7,573 bases of DNA from Phycisphaerales bacterium UBA1926. Its GTDB lineage: Bacteria > Planctomycetota > Phycisphaerae > Phycisphaerales > UBA1924. Made by a program: the position numbers and the translations under genes. The notes beneath the pieces were generated by a model. The model was given only the letters and a program-made list of their open reading frames with translations. It was not told the origin of the DNA and ran no database searches. The DNA is taken from assembly GCA_002337215.1 (NCBI GenBank), contig DDFO01000041.1, positions 4,009 to 11,581 on the forward strand. The letters run 5' to 3'. Below, piece by piece: positions 1 to 6,218 of this stretch (position 1 is the first letter of the stretch; every line of letters starts with the position of its first letter).

Positions 1-64
1 ACGGCGCAGCCTTCTCCATGCTCACCGGTATCTGCATGGAGAAACCGCTTCGCGGCGTCTCCAT
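1..64 (-). CDS. Possible 5' end of a leftward gene (partial, unrecognised)
   Basis: An ATG at 64-62 on the minus strand opens a frame of 21 codons that runs off the left edge without a stop (it reads METPRSGFSMQIPVSMEKAA and onward). An AAGGGG stretch about nine bases upstream could serve as ribosome binding site, and codons mostly end in G or C as in neighbouring genes. If real, the gene would be divergent from the zinc-ribbon gene at 176. The fragment is too short to assign a family. Plus-strand frames are also open here, so this is only a suggestion. Confidence 0.25.
   Translation of the reverse strand, partial: METPRSGFSMQIPVSMEKAAP
12..43. repeat. Perfect 10-bp inverted repeat (hairpin)
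   Basis: TTCTCCATGC at 12-21 is the exact reverse complement of GCATGGAGAA at 34-43, with a 12-base loop. A third copy of the core, TCTCCATG, lies at 58-65. No T-run follows on either strand, so it is not a standard intrinsic terminator. It may lie inside the 5' end of a leftward gene or act as a binding site in the divergent region; the sequence does not decide. Confidence 0.5.
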
Positions 65-175
65 GGCACCCTGCCCCTTATCGTGCGCGTGGTGCAAGCC
101 TTGGAGGGATGGAACAGCAGGTAGCAGTCGTCGTATCGAAACGCGGGCGGCAGCGTGGGGCGAACGGATGGGCTG

Positions 176-616
176 ATGACGAAGGCGAGGCCTCAACCGA
201 TTCGGTGTCCGGGGTGCCGATACGACATGTCGGGAGCTCCCGACCCCAGTTGCCCCGAGTGCGGCTGGGACACCCGCCGGACCCAGCCGCGTGTGATTCG
301 GGGCAAGAAGACCGCTTTGAAGATGGTCTGTTTATTGGCTGGCTTTGGGACCGCCGCTGTGTTGCGAATGCTATTTATCGCAGTAGAAGTTCACCGATCC
401 AATGAGATCTGGATACGGGAAGAAAAGTCGCTCATCATCCTGGCTGTGGTCGTGGTGGTGTTCACGATCGCGGCTTTCGTCGCTCGGAGACTTGAACGCA
501 CGCTGAGCTATCTGCCTGCCTGGATCTGCTCGGCCTTTGTGATCGGTACATTCTCGCTCGCGGGTGGGGTAGCTCTTGGAGCTGTGGCAAACACGATGAT
601 GGGTGGTGTTTATTGA
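176..616 (+). CDS. Zinc-ribbon membrane protein, unknown function
   Basis: A 146-residue protein from the ATG at 176; a GTG at 155 in the same frame would add seven residues, and neither start has a convincing ribosome binding site. Counting from the GTG, a zinc ribbon is formed by Cys18, Cys21, Cys33 and Cys36 (CPGC ... CPEC). Three hydrophobic segments follow at about 57-76, 92-111 and 121-145. The layout suggests a short cytoplasmic metal-binding head on a three-helix inner-membrane anchor. Small proteins of this design, with a CPxCxYDxxG start, are frequent in planctomycetes and have no assigned function that I know of. The middle of the gene is about 50% GC (361-480 by hand count), well below its neighbours. 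It ends 22 bases from the convergent gene at 639, and I see no terminator between them. Confidence 0.75.
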   Translation: MTKARPQPIRCPGCRYDMSGAPDPSCPECGWDTRRTQPRVIRGKKTALKMVCLLAGFGTAAVLRMLFIAVEVHRSNEIWIREEKSLIILAVVVVVFTIAAFVARRLERTLSYLPAWICSAFVIGTFSLAGGVALGAVANTMMGGVY

Positions 617-638
617 ATGTAACCCTACACAGCATCCG

Positions 639-1298
639 TTAGTTCCCCAACACCCGCGCCAATAGATCCCGCCAGTCGATGTCGCCCGAGGTCCGCGCCG
701 CCTCGGCGTCGACCTCATCGAAGTCGGTGATCGCCGGGGCGGGGCCCAGGGCGATCTCCTCGCCCGGCTCGGCCTTGCGGAGCCCGAGCCCCCCGTTGCC
801 GGCGACGGTGACGATCCACCGCCCCTCGTCGAGGCTCCGGTAGATCGCCTTGCCGACCTCGCTCGGATCGTCGTTCCAGTCGATATTCGCGAGGGCGGGG
901 TCGATGACCATCGCCTCCGACGGCGCGGTGTGCTCGTCGAAGATCCGGCGGATCCAGACCCGCCCCCCGATGATCGCGTAATCGACGTAGATCTCCGAGG
1001 CGGGGTCGAAGGGCGTCGTGATGTCGGCGATCCGCCCACCCGCCGACTGCACCACGACCGTGAGCGTCCCGTTCTCGACGACGAGCTCGGTCATCGCGGT
1101 GCGGCGGACCGCGGTGTTGTACCGCCCCGCGAGATCGTCATAGGTCGTGGTCAGGTCGGCGAGCCGGTCGCGGTAGATCTCCCGCTCGGCCCGGGCCCGC
1201 ATGAGTTCGAGGCCGAACAGACCGGCGACGCCGGACGCGGCGAGTACAGCGCAGGCGGGGACGACGCGGCCGAGGATGAGTCTGGTGGTTGAGGGCAT
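639..1298 (-). CDS. Conserved-looking membrane-anchored protein, unknown function
   Basis: A 219-residue protein with a basic N-terminus and one hydrophobic segment at about 9-31, then a charged, probably helical stretch at about 34-66. The remaining part, rich in beta-prone segments (about 70-185), contains TPFDP (95-99), EIYVDY (102-107) and WIRRIFDE (115-122). It ends in an acidic stretch. The topology suggests a single-pass inner-membrane protein with its main domain outside the cytoplasm, or an uncleaved signal anchor. I do not recognise the family. It is the last gene of the leftward block, 61 bases after fabF, so it may be co-transcribed, but nothing in it links it to acyl-chain chemistry. 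The ATG at 1298 has only a weak GGGTG-like sequence upstream. A 6-bp inverted repeat (1308-1313 / 1320-1325) lies just upstream of this start. Confidence 0.75.
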   Translation of the reverse strand: MPSTTRLILGRVVPACAVLAASGVAGLFGLELMRARAEREIYRDRLADLTTTYDDLAGRYNTAVRRTAMTELVVENGTLTVVVQSAGGRIADITTPFDPASEIYVDYAIIGGRVWIRRIFDEHTAPSEAMVIDPALANIDWNDDPSEVGKAIYRSLDEGRWIVTVAGNGGLGLRKAEPGEEIALGPAPAITDFDEVDAEAARTSGDIDWRDLLARVLGN

Positions 1299-1359
1299 AC
1301 ACCCAATACATCGGAATCACGATGTCGGTTCATGCAGGAGAGAACCGAAGCGGACCCGA

Positions 1360-2706
1360 TCAGCCGACAAACCGCTTCACGCAGATCGTGTCGTTCTGCC
1401 CACCAAACCCAAAGGAGTTCGACAGGCAGACATCCACACCCCCCGCGCCGCTCAGGTCCCGCGCCTCGTTGGGCACGTGGTCGAGGTCGCACTCGGGGTC
1501 GGGGGTCTGGAGGTTGATCGTGGGCGGGACCTTGCCGTCGCGGATCGCGAGCACGCAGGCGATCAGTTCCACCGCGCCCGCGGCCTGGATCAGGTGACCC
1601 GTCATGCTCTTGATGCTCGAGAAGCAGACCCTGCTCGCCTGATCACCAAACACGCCCTTGACGGCCCGGGTCTCGATGCCGTCGTTCTCGGGGGTGCCAG
1701 TGCCGTGGGCGCTCACATACTGCACCGGGGCACGGCCCTGGTCATCGGGCTTCGACGGATCGATGCCGGCCTGGTGGAGCGCCGCCGACATCGCACGCTG
1801 GGCACCGAGCCCCTCGGGCTGGATATCGGTGATGCGGTAGGCGTCCGCGGTGGAGCCGAACCCCGCGACCTCGGCGAGCGGAGTCGCGCCCCGGGCAAGC
1901 GCGTGCCCGAGTTCTTCGAGCACGACGACGCCCGCGCCCTCGCCCATCACGAACCCGTCGCGGGTTTTGTCGAAGGGTCGGCTCGCGGTATCCATCTCGT
2001 CGCGTCGCCCGCTCATCGCGGTGAGGCGGATGAACCCGGTCATCCCGAGCGTGTGGATCATCGAGTGTTCGCCACCCGCGAGCATGATGTCGGCGTCACC
2101 CCGCTTGATGATCTCGTAGGCCTCACCCGCGGCCTGGGTGCTCGCGGCGCAGGCCGTCATGCAGTTGAACGCGGGGCCGCGACAGTCGAACTCGCGTGCG
2201 AGGTGGGAAATCGAGACGTGCGGCTCCTGCTCGACCTCGAGCACCGCGTTCATGTGCTCGAGCGCCTGGGCCGCCCACGTCTTCGTGTCCACCGACCGGG
2301 TCTCGGCCTGCCAGGCCGCGAGGCTGGAGGCGAAGAAATTCTCGTAATCGAGGCTGCCCTCGCCCGAGCCCATGTAGACGCCTGTGCGCTCAGGGTCGTG
2401 CGCCCCGCCCCCCGCGAGGCCCGCCTGTCGCCAGGCCATCGTCGCGGCGGCGATCGCGAACCGGGTGCCGAGCCCCGCGCCCGCGTGCCCTTCCGCGGCG
2501 TCCCCGATGATGGCGCGGAGATCGAAGTCCTTGACCTCGGCGGCGAAGTTGGTCGCGAATGTGGACGCGTCGAACCGCGTCACGGGGCCGACCGCGCTCT
2601 CGCCCGCGAGCAGGCGGCGCCAGAACGTCTCGAGCTCGTGTCCCAGCGGGGTCACGCAGCCCATCCCTGTGATGACGACGCGCCGGGGCGTGCGATTGGA
2701 TGACAC
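1360..2706 (-). CDS. fabF: 3-oxoacyl-[acyl-carrier-protein] synthase II (FabF type), intact catalytic residues
   Basis: This cytoplasmic condensing enzyme is expected to join malonyl-ACP to an acyl-ACP with loss of CO2, extending the chain by two carbons. The 448-residue protein begins with the family N-terminus VVITGMGCVTPLG (10-22). The nucleophile is Cys186 in MTACAAS. His334 lies in SAHGTGT, and Lys366 and His371 lie in KSMTGH. The glycine-rich GEGAG is at 255-259, and SNSFGFGGQN ends the fold at 429-438. It is somewhat longer than E. coli FabF (about 412), mainly from extra sequence at about 115-175. I chose the GTG at 2706 because AGGAGG sits seven bases upstream; an in-frame ATG at 2739 would overlap the preceding gene by 14 bases and lacks such a site. 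It lies 19 bases after the degenerate nuclease-like gene, which implies one transcript. It could serve general fatty acid synthesis or work with the upstream synthase homologue. Confidence 0.93.
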   Translation of the reverse strand: MSSNRTPRRVVITGMGCVTPLGHELETFWRRLLAGESAVGPVTRFDASTFATNFAAEVKDFDLRAIIGDAAEGHAGAGLGTRFAIAAATMAWRQAGLAGGGAHDPERTGVYMGSGEGSLDYENFFASSLAAWQAETRSVDTKTWAAQALEHMNAVLEVEQEPHVSISHLAREFDCRGPAFNCMTACAASTQAAGEAYEIIKRGDADIMLAGGEHSMIHTLGMTGFIRLTAMSGRRDEMDTASRPFDKTRDGFVMGEGAGVVVLEELGHALARGATPLAEVAGFGSTADAYRITDIQPEGLGAQRAMSAALHQAGIDPSKPDDQGRAPVQYVSAHGTGTPENDGIETRAVKGVFGDQASRVCFSSIKSMTGHLIQAAGAVELIACVLAIRDGKVPPTINLQTPDPECDLDHVPNEARDLSGAGGVDVCLSNSFGFGGQNDTICVKRFVG

Positions 2707-2713
2707 GCGGGGG

Positions 2714-2719
2714 CCTCCT
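2714..2719 (-). promoter_or_regulatory. Perfect Shine-Dalgarno site fixing the fabF start
   Basis: AGGAGG on the minus strand (CCTCCT on the plus) is followed by a seven-base spacer and the GTG at 2706-2704. It lies entirely in the 19-base gap after the stop codon of the preceding gene at 2726-2728, so it serves fabF alone. It favours the GTG start over the upstream in-frame ATG. Confidence 0.8.
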
Positions 2720-2725
2720 GCGTTC

Positions 2726-3442
2726 TTACTCTTCGTCATCGCCGGAAGACTCGCCGCCGCTGGTGGTGGACTCGACGACCTCGTCGTCGCCCTCCTCCTC
2801 GTCGACGTACTCGTACTCCTCCTCGTCGGTCTCGCCTCGGAGCTCGCGGAGCTTGTCGGGGTTGAGCACGCGGACGAGCCCGTCCTTGAGGCGGCGCTCA
2901 CCGAAGTTGATGATCAGCCCCAGCTCGAAGTCGGCGGCGCGGAGCTGCGCACGCAGCTCGCTGCGCGGCTGTGTCCCGATGTCGGTGTGCTCGGCCATCA
3001 GCTTCAGCAGGAAGCGGTCGCCGATGAACAGATCGCAGATGACCTCGCCCACGACCTCGGCGTCGAACTCGACCTCGAACTTGTGGTCGGCCTTGAACTC
3101 GATCTCTTCTGCCTTGAGCTCGATCTGCAGGCTCTTGACGTACACGTCGCGGGGGTAGCCGGGGCCGAGCTCCTTGTGGACCTCGATCGCGCACCCGATC
3201 ACGCGGCGGGAGAGCTCGGTGAGCGCAGGGTCGAGTTCGTCGAGCTGCACGCCGCGCCGGTCGAATCCGCCTCCGTGTCCACCGCCATGACCGCCCCCGT
3301 GTCCCGAGCGATTGTCGCGGTAGCCGCCGCGGTCGTTGCGCGGGCCGCCGCGATAGCCGCCGCCTCGGTTGTCGTTCCGGTTGTCGCGGTAGCCGCCCCC
3401 CCGGTTGTCGCCCCGTCCGCCGTGTCCGTAGTCGTTGCCCAT
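2726..3442 (-). CDS. Degenerate GxxExxY (PD-(D/E)XK_3-like) protein with RGG-rich head and acidic tail
   Basis: A 238-residue protein in three parts. Residues 1-62 are Gly/Arg/Asn/Asp-rich with RGGGYRDN, RGGGYRGG and RGGYRDN (14-21, 26-33, 38-44) and three HGGG units (48-59), like RGG-type RNA-binding tails. Residues 72-198 match the GxxExxY family: IEVHKELGPG (86-95), the DLF strand with Asp137, ELGLIINFG (173-181) and LKDGLVRVLN (185-194). Residues 204-238 are acidic (19 of 35 Asp/Glu). In the family the signature reads G-x-x-E-x-x-Y; here it is GYPRDVY (95-101), with Arg at the Glu position. The catalytic E-x-K strand reads K147-L-M149, so both catalytic residues are changed. I infer a non-nuclease that may bind nucleic acid or protein. 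The ATG at 3442 is preferred, with GGAG 12 bases upstream; a TTG at 3478 is possible. It lies between two synthase genes. Confidence 0.85.
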   Translation of the reverse strand: MGNDYGHGGRGDNRGGGYRDNRNDNRGGGYRGGPRNDRGGYRDNRSGHGGGHGGGHGGGFDRRGVQLDELDPALTELSRRVIGCAIEVHKELGPGYPRDVYVKSLQIELKAEEIEFKADHKFEVEFDAEVVGEVICDLFIGDRFLLKLMAEHTDIGTQPRSELRAQLRAADFELGLIINFGERRLKDGLVRVLNPDKLRELRGETDEEEYEYVDEEEGDDEVVESTTSGGESSGDDEE

Positions 3443-3531
3443 TGTGTTGTGAATCTCCGAAAGGGTGGGTGAAAACAAGAAGCGTCCGCGCCGACGAAGA
3501 TGACGGGGCGAGTGTGCAGGTGCCGTAGTGC

Positions 3532-4935
3532 CTAGGCGTCTCGATCCGACTTGCGGAGGACGACCGCCCCGACCTGCCCGCCCAGGGATGGCGTGCAGAC
3601 CAGAACAGTATGCAACGAAGCGTCCCGGCTTGCACAGGCTCCGACACGGAGCGGCGAAGGTTCTGTGCCCGTCCCCGACGCGTGCACGCGTGCGGGAAGC
3701 CGCTGATGCCGGATCGCGAGCGCCCCCGCCGCGAGCAGCAGCGCCCCGTGGCCGGCGGTGGCCACCCCGACGTTGGGCGCGACCGTGATGGTCTCGATCG
3801 CCGCCAGCCGATCGCCGAACACGGCTCTCAGCGCGTTCTGCTCCCCCGCGTCCGCCGAGGGGACACCCAGCGCCCCGGGGACGATCGCGTCGATCTCGTC
3901 CGGCTCGACCCCCGCGTCATCGAGCGCCGCGCGGATCGCTCGGAACAGCCCCGCGTCGGTCTGGGTCGGACCGGGGTCCTCATCGAAGACACCCGGGAAG
4001 ATCGGAACACCCGAGTGCCCCGCCCCGAAGCCGGCGACTTCGGCGTAGATCGTGGCGCCCCGCGCCCGGGCGTGTGCCCTGCCCTCGATCATCAGGATCG
4101 CCCCGCCCTCGCCGGGGAGGCCCCCGGTGCTCGACTCCGAATACGGGAGCGCGAACGCCGAGGCGTCGCTGCTCTCGCCCGTGTCGGCGAGCCTTTTGGC
4201 GAACGTGAGCCGGAGCAGGCCCAGCGGGTTGAGCTTCGATTCCGCGCCACCCGCGAAGCAGACGTCCGCGTCGCCGCGCTCGATGACACGCGACGCCTCG
4301 CCGACGCACAGGATCCCGCTCGACTCGGCGCACGTGATGGTGTTGCTGGGCCCCTCGGCGCCGTGGATGATCGTGACGTGGCAGGCGAGCATGTTGGGCA
4401 GGTACTTGAGCATCCAGAGCGGGGGCAGGTTGCCCATCGCGTTTGCGCCATCGCCACCGGCGGCCGAGCCGCTCCCCCACTGTTTCAGATCGAACCGGCC
4501 CTGGTCATCCGTGCTGGTGGCGAGGGCGGCGGTGAGCTCGTTGACCTCGGCGCTGAGCAGCCCCGCGCCGATCTGGCACCCGGTCCGCTCGGGAACGATC
4601 GCGTGCGCGCCGTCGCCCGTGGCGCACGACCCGGTCTCCCCGCTCCCGCGGGACGACAGCCCCGCGTCGGCGATCGCGAGCTGCGCCGCGACCACCGCGA
4701 GCTCGGTGTCCCGCGCCATGACCTTTGTCGCCTTGCGGTAGCTCTTGGGCACGAAGTCCCGGGCCTTCAGATCCGGGACCTCGCCTCCGAGCCGGCACGG
4801 AAACCCCGACGCGTCGAGCGCCGAGATCGGGCCCGTCTTCACCGCGCCCTCATCCAGAGCCTGCCACAGGGCGTCGGCCCCGGTCCCTGCGGCGCTGACG
4901 GCGCCGATCCCGGTAATCACTACATCACGCTGCAT
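3532..4935 (-). CDS. Ketosynthase-fold protein lacking the catalytic residues (CLF-like)
   Basis: A 467-residue thiolase-fold protein of the beta-ketoacyl synthase family. It has the N-terminus DVVITGIGAVSAAG (4-17), GPSNTITCAESSG around the active-site elbow (195-207), GDADVCFAGGAES (221-233), GEGGA (275-279) and a C-terminal SLGGQVGAVVL (450-460). Aligned without gaps to the FabF encoded next door, the nucleophilic Cys becomes Glu204. The first His (HGTGT) becomes Gly354, and the Lys and second His of KSMTGH become Ala386 and Val391. Cys202 is two residues from the nucleophile position. It therefore should not condense acyl chains by the normal mechanism. By analogy with chain-length factors of type II polyketide synthases, where the Cys is replaced by Gln, it may pair with an active synthase; this is inference. 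The ATG at 4935 is chosen because homology begins there. It heads the leftward block, 89 bases before the next gene. Confidence 0.88.
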   Translation of the reverse strand: MQRDVVITGIGAVSAAGTGADALWQALDEGAVKTGPISALDASGFPCRLGGEVPDLKARDFVPKSYRKATKVMARDTELAVVAAQLAIADAGLSSRGSGETGSCATGDGAHAIVPERTGCQIGAGLLSAEVNELTAALATSTDDQGRFDLKQWGSGSAAGGDGANAMGNLPPLWMLKYLPNMLACHVTIIHGAEGPSNTITCAESSGILCVGEASRVIERGDADVCFAGGAESKLNPLGLLRLTFAKRLADTGESSDASAFALPYSESSTGGLPGEGGAILMIEGRAHARARGATIYAEVAGFGAGHSGVPIFPGVFDEDPGPTQTDAGLFRAIRAALDDAGVEPDEIDAIVPGALGVPSADAGEQNALRAVFGDRLAAIETITVAPNVGVATAGHGALLLAAGALAIRHQRLPARVHASGTGTEPSPLRVGACASRDASLHTVLVCTPSLGGQVGAVVLRKSDRDA

Positions 4936-5007
4936 CCGCCGAGTGTAGAACCGGTCGAACGCCCGCGGGAACTTCAAAGGCGGGCACCCCGTCGGGCCGA
5001 TGCCCAC

Positions 5008-5508
5008 ATGTCCATGCGCACAAAGCCCACCACAACCCGTGAACCGCTCCTCGACGCGGGATGGCTCTTTCTGCTCGCGGGGCTTGCGCTGCTCGCGTCG
5101 GCGGTCATGATCCCCGCGGCCCGCGATCTCGATCGCGCTCACTGGCGGCGCGACCGGGTCCTGCTCACCGAGATGCACCGCCTCCACCGCCTGACACGCC
5201 ACGAGGCGTACCTCGGGGCCGTCCTCGACGAGAACGACGCGGTCGTCTACCAGCTCGCGGCGACCCAGCTCGGGCTCGTGCCGAGCGGAACCGAGATCGT
5301 CGAGCTCGTCAACGACGGCCCGACCGCGAGCACGCTGGTCTTCGCCTCGCTCGAGCCCCCGTCGATCGAACTGCCCGCGTTCCGCGAGACAGAATCACGC
5401 CTGGCCCGCCTCGCCAACGGCGAGCGGAGCAGGCTCTGGGTTCTCGCGGTCGGGTCGATCCTGGTGCTGATCGGGCTGCTGCCGCCGAGCGTGGTCGCGC
5501 GGTCCTGA
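5008..5508 (+). CDS. Two-helix membrane protein with FtsB/DivIC-like element
   Basis: A 166-residue protein (164 if the second ATG at 5014 is used; neither has a strong ribosome binding site). It has a hydrophobic helix at about 19-36, a charged, probably helical stretch at about 40-72, a central domain, and a second hydrophobic helix at about 143-160 near the C-terminus. Residues 73-98 (LDENDAVVY ... QLGLVPSGTEIV) resemble the segment after the coiled coil in FtsB/DivIC septum-formation proteins, which commonly reads like LGLV-x-PGE-x-V. The second helix is not typical of those proteins and the coiled coil is short, so this is remote similarity at best. It starts 72 bases from the divergent ketosynthase-like gene at 4935. 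I would otherwise call it a hypothetical inner-membrane protein. Confidence 0.72.
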   Translation: MSMRTKPTTTREPLLDAGWLFLLAGLALLASAVMIPAARDLDRAHWRRDRVLLTEMHRLHRLTRHEAYLGAVLDENDAVVYQLAATQLGLVPSGTEIVELVNDGPTASTLVFASLEPPSIELPAFRETESRLARLANGERSRLWVLAVGSILVLIGLLPPSVVARS

Positions 5509-5581
5509 TCCGACGCTCAGTACCGGTTCCTGACCGGCCGGCATCCGATTTCAGTCTGCCACGGAATGGTTGGCCAAGGGT

Positions 5582-5977
5582 TCAGTCGGCCAGCCGGCCG
5601 CTCATCGCGGGGCGCATCTCCGCCGACCTGTTCTCGAAGTGGAGTTCGAGGTACCGCGCCAGGTAGTCGATGATCGAACTCGCCTCGGGGATATCGGGGT
5701 TGCTGGTCTGCCCGTAGGGCTCGAACCGCATGCCCTTGAACCGCTGGACCGCTTCACCAACCGTCAAGCCGTGCTGGAGACTCAGGCTGAACGCCCGGCA
5801 GAAGGCCTGGCAGAAGCCGGAGATCGCGGAGCCTTCTTTGCTGATCTTGATGAAGATCTCGCCGGGTCGCCCGTCGTCGTAGAGCCCGATCGTGAGATAG
5901 CCCTCGATGTTCGCGACGCTGAACTTGTGCGTCATGGATTCGCGCGTGGACGGCAGTGCTTCGCGGGAGACCATCAT
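5582..5977 (-). CDS. Stand-alone C-terminal (TSCPD-type) domain of B12-dependent ribonucleotide reductase
   Basis: A 131-residue protein matching only the C-terminal part of class II ribonucleotide reductase (NrdJ), without the catalytic barrel. Residues 5-20 (REALPSTRESMTHKFS) match the linker before that domain, 25-50 (EGYLTIGLYDDGRPGE and KISKEGS) its first strands, and 84-97 (RFEPYG, NPDIP) its conserved loop, followed by IIDYLARYLELHF. Because homology begins upstream of Met15 (5935), I prefer the start at 5977 or the adjacent ATG at 5974; a GAGAG lies ten bases before 5977. Some family positions differ: ANI replaces the usual AGH before EGY, and FEPYGQ replaces FEPSGF. The literal TSCPD motif is absent. 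In NrdJ this region's role is unclear to me; a free copy could regulate or assist a reductase encoded elsewhere, or be a leftover of gene splitting. The reading frame is intact, so I do not call it a pseudogene. Confidence 0.8.
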   Translation of the reverse strand: MMVSREALPSTRESMTHKFSVANIEGYLTIGLYDDGRPGEIFIKISKEGSAISGFCQAFCRAFSLSLQHGLTVGEAVQRFKGMRFEPYGQTSNPDIPEASSIIDYLARYLELHFENRSAEMRPAMSGRLAD

Positions 5978-6181
5978 GGGCGTTGAACTCTCAATCGGGA
6001 ACCCGAGCGGGCCCCTGGGTCTTCAGGTAAGGCGGGTCGAACCCGGAACGGTGCGGGCGGTCGGCCGAAGAACATACGCGATCCCGTAGGGCCTGTCAGC
6101 CGAACATCTCCAACGTTATCGGATTCACCCGCCGGGTCGATCCAGAATCCACACCGGCTGGCACGAACCGGGTGGGAATGC

Positions 6182-6210
6182 TTGCTTCCGCACCGCTCGG
6201 TGCCGATACT
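6182..6210 (+). promoter_or_regulatory. Candidate promoter with internal palindrome, upstream of the small exported protein
   Basis: TTGCTT (6182-6187) and GATACT (6205-6210) are 17 bases apart and resemble sigma70-type -35 and -10 boxes. The spacer holds a perfect inverted repeat, GCACCG-CT-CGGTGC (6190-6203), which could be an operator. Transcription would begin around 6216-6219, almost at the ATG at 6219, which would make the mRNA leaderless or nearly so. GC-rich DNA produces such matches by chance, so this is tentative. The rest of the gap 5978-6218 shows only short GC-rich inverted repeats (for example 6033-6045). Confidence 0.35.
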
Positions 6211-6218
6211 TCAAGGAC

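Noticed and set aside
109..405. 98-codon plus-strand frame overlapping the zinc-ribbon gene
   Set aside because: It runs in another frame over the four-cysteine zinc ribbon and membrane segments of the 176-616 gene, and its own product has no motif.
1201..2703. 500-codon open frame on the plus strand
   Set aside because: It is antisense to fabF, whose homology covers the region completely. Its product is His/Arg/Ala/Gly-rich with no recognisable domain; long antisense frames are expected in DNA of this GC content.
2384..3472. 362-codon plus-strand frame with Val/Ala-rich segments resembling membrane helices
   Set aside because: The hydrophobic look comes from reading the Gly/Arg-rich and acidic codons of the minus-strand gene in reverse. 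The minus frame has clear family homology.
3610..5007. Plus-strand frame extending upstream of the 5008 gene, about 466 codons
   Set aside because: It is antisense to the ketosynthase-like gene and has an Arg-rich product without domains; only the part from 5008 has sensible hydrophobic segments and composition.
4936..5202. N-terminal extension of the ketosynthase-like protein
   Set aside because: The 89 extra residues are charged and unlike any synthase N-terminus, and they would overlap the divergent gene at 5008. Family homology starts at the ATG at 4935.
5509..5581. Terminator between the convergent genes 5008-5508 and 5582-5977
   Set aside because: Only a 5-bp repeat (CCGGT 5523-5527 / ACCGG 5533-5537) without a T-run is present, which is too weak to call.
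6033..6045. CGGGT-CGA-ACCCG resembling a tRNA T-arm
   Set aside because: The loop is too short for a T-arm (three bases between five-base stems), and no matching acceptor, D or anticodon arms are found around it.
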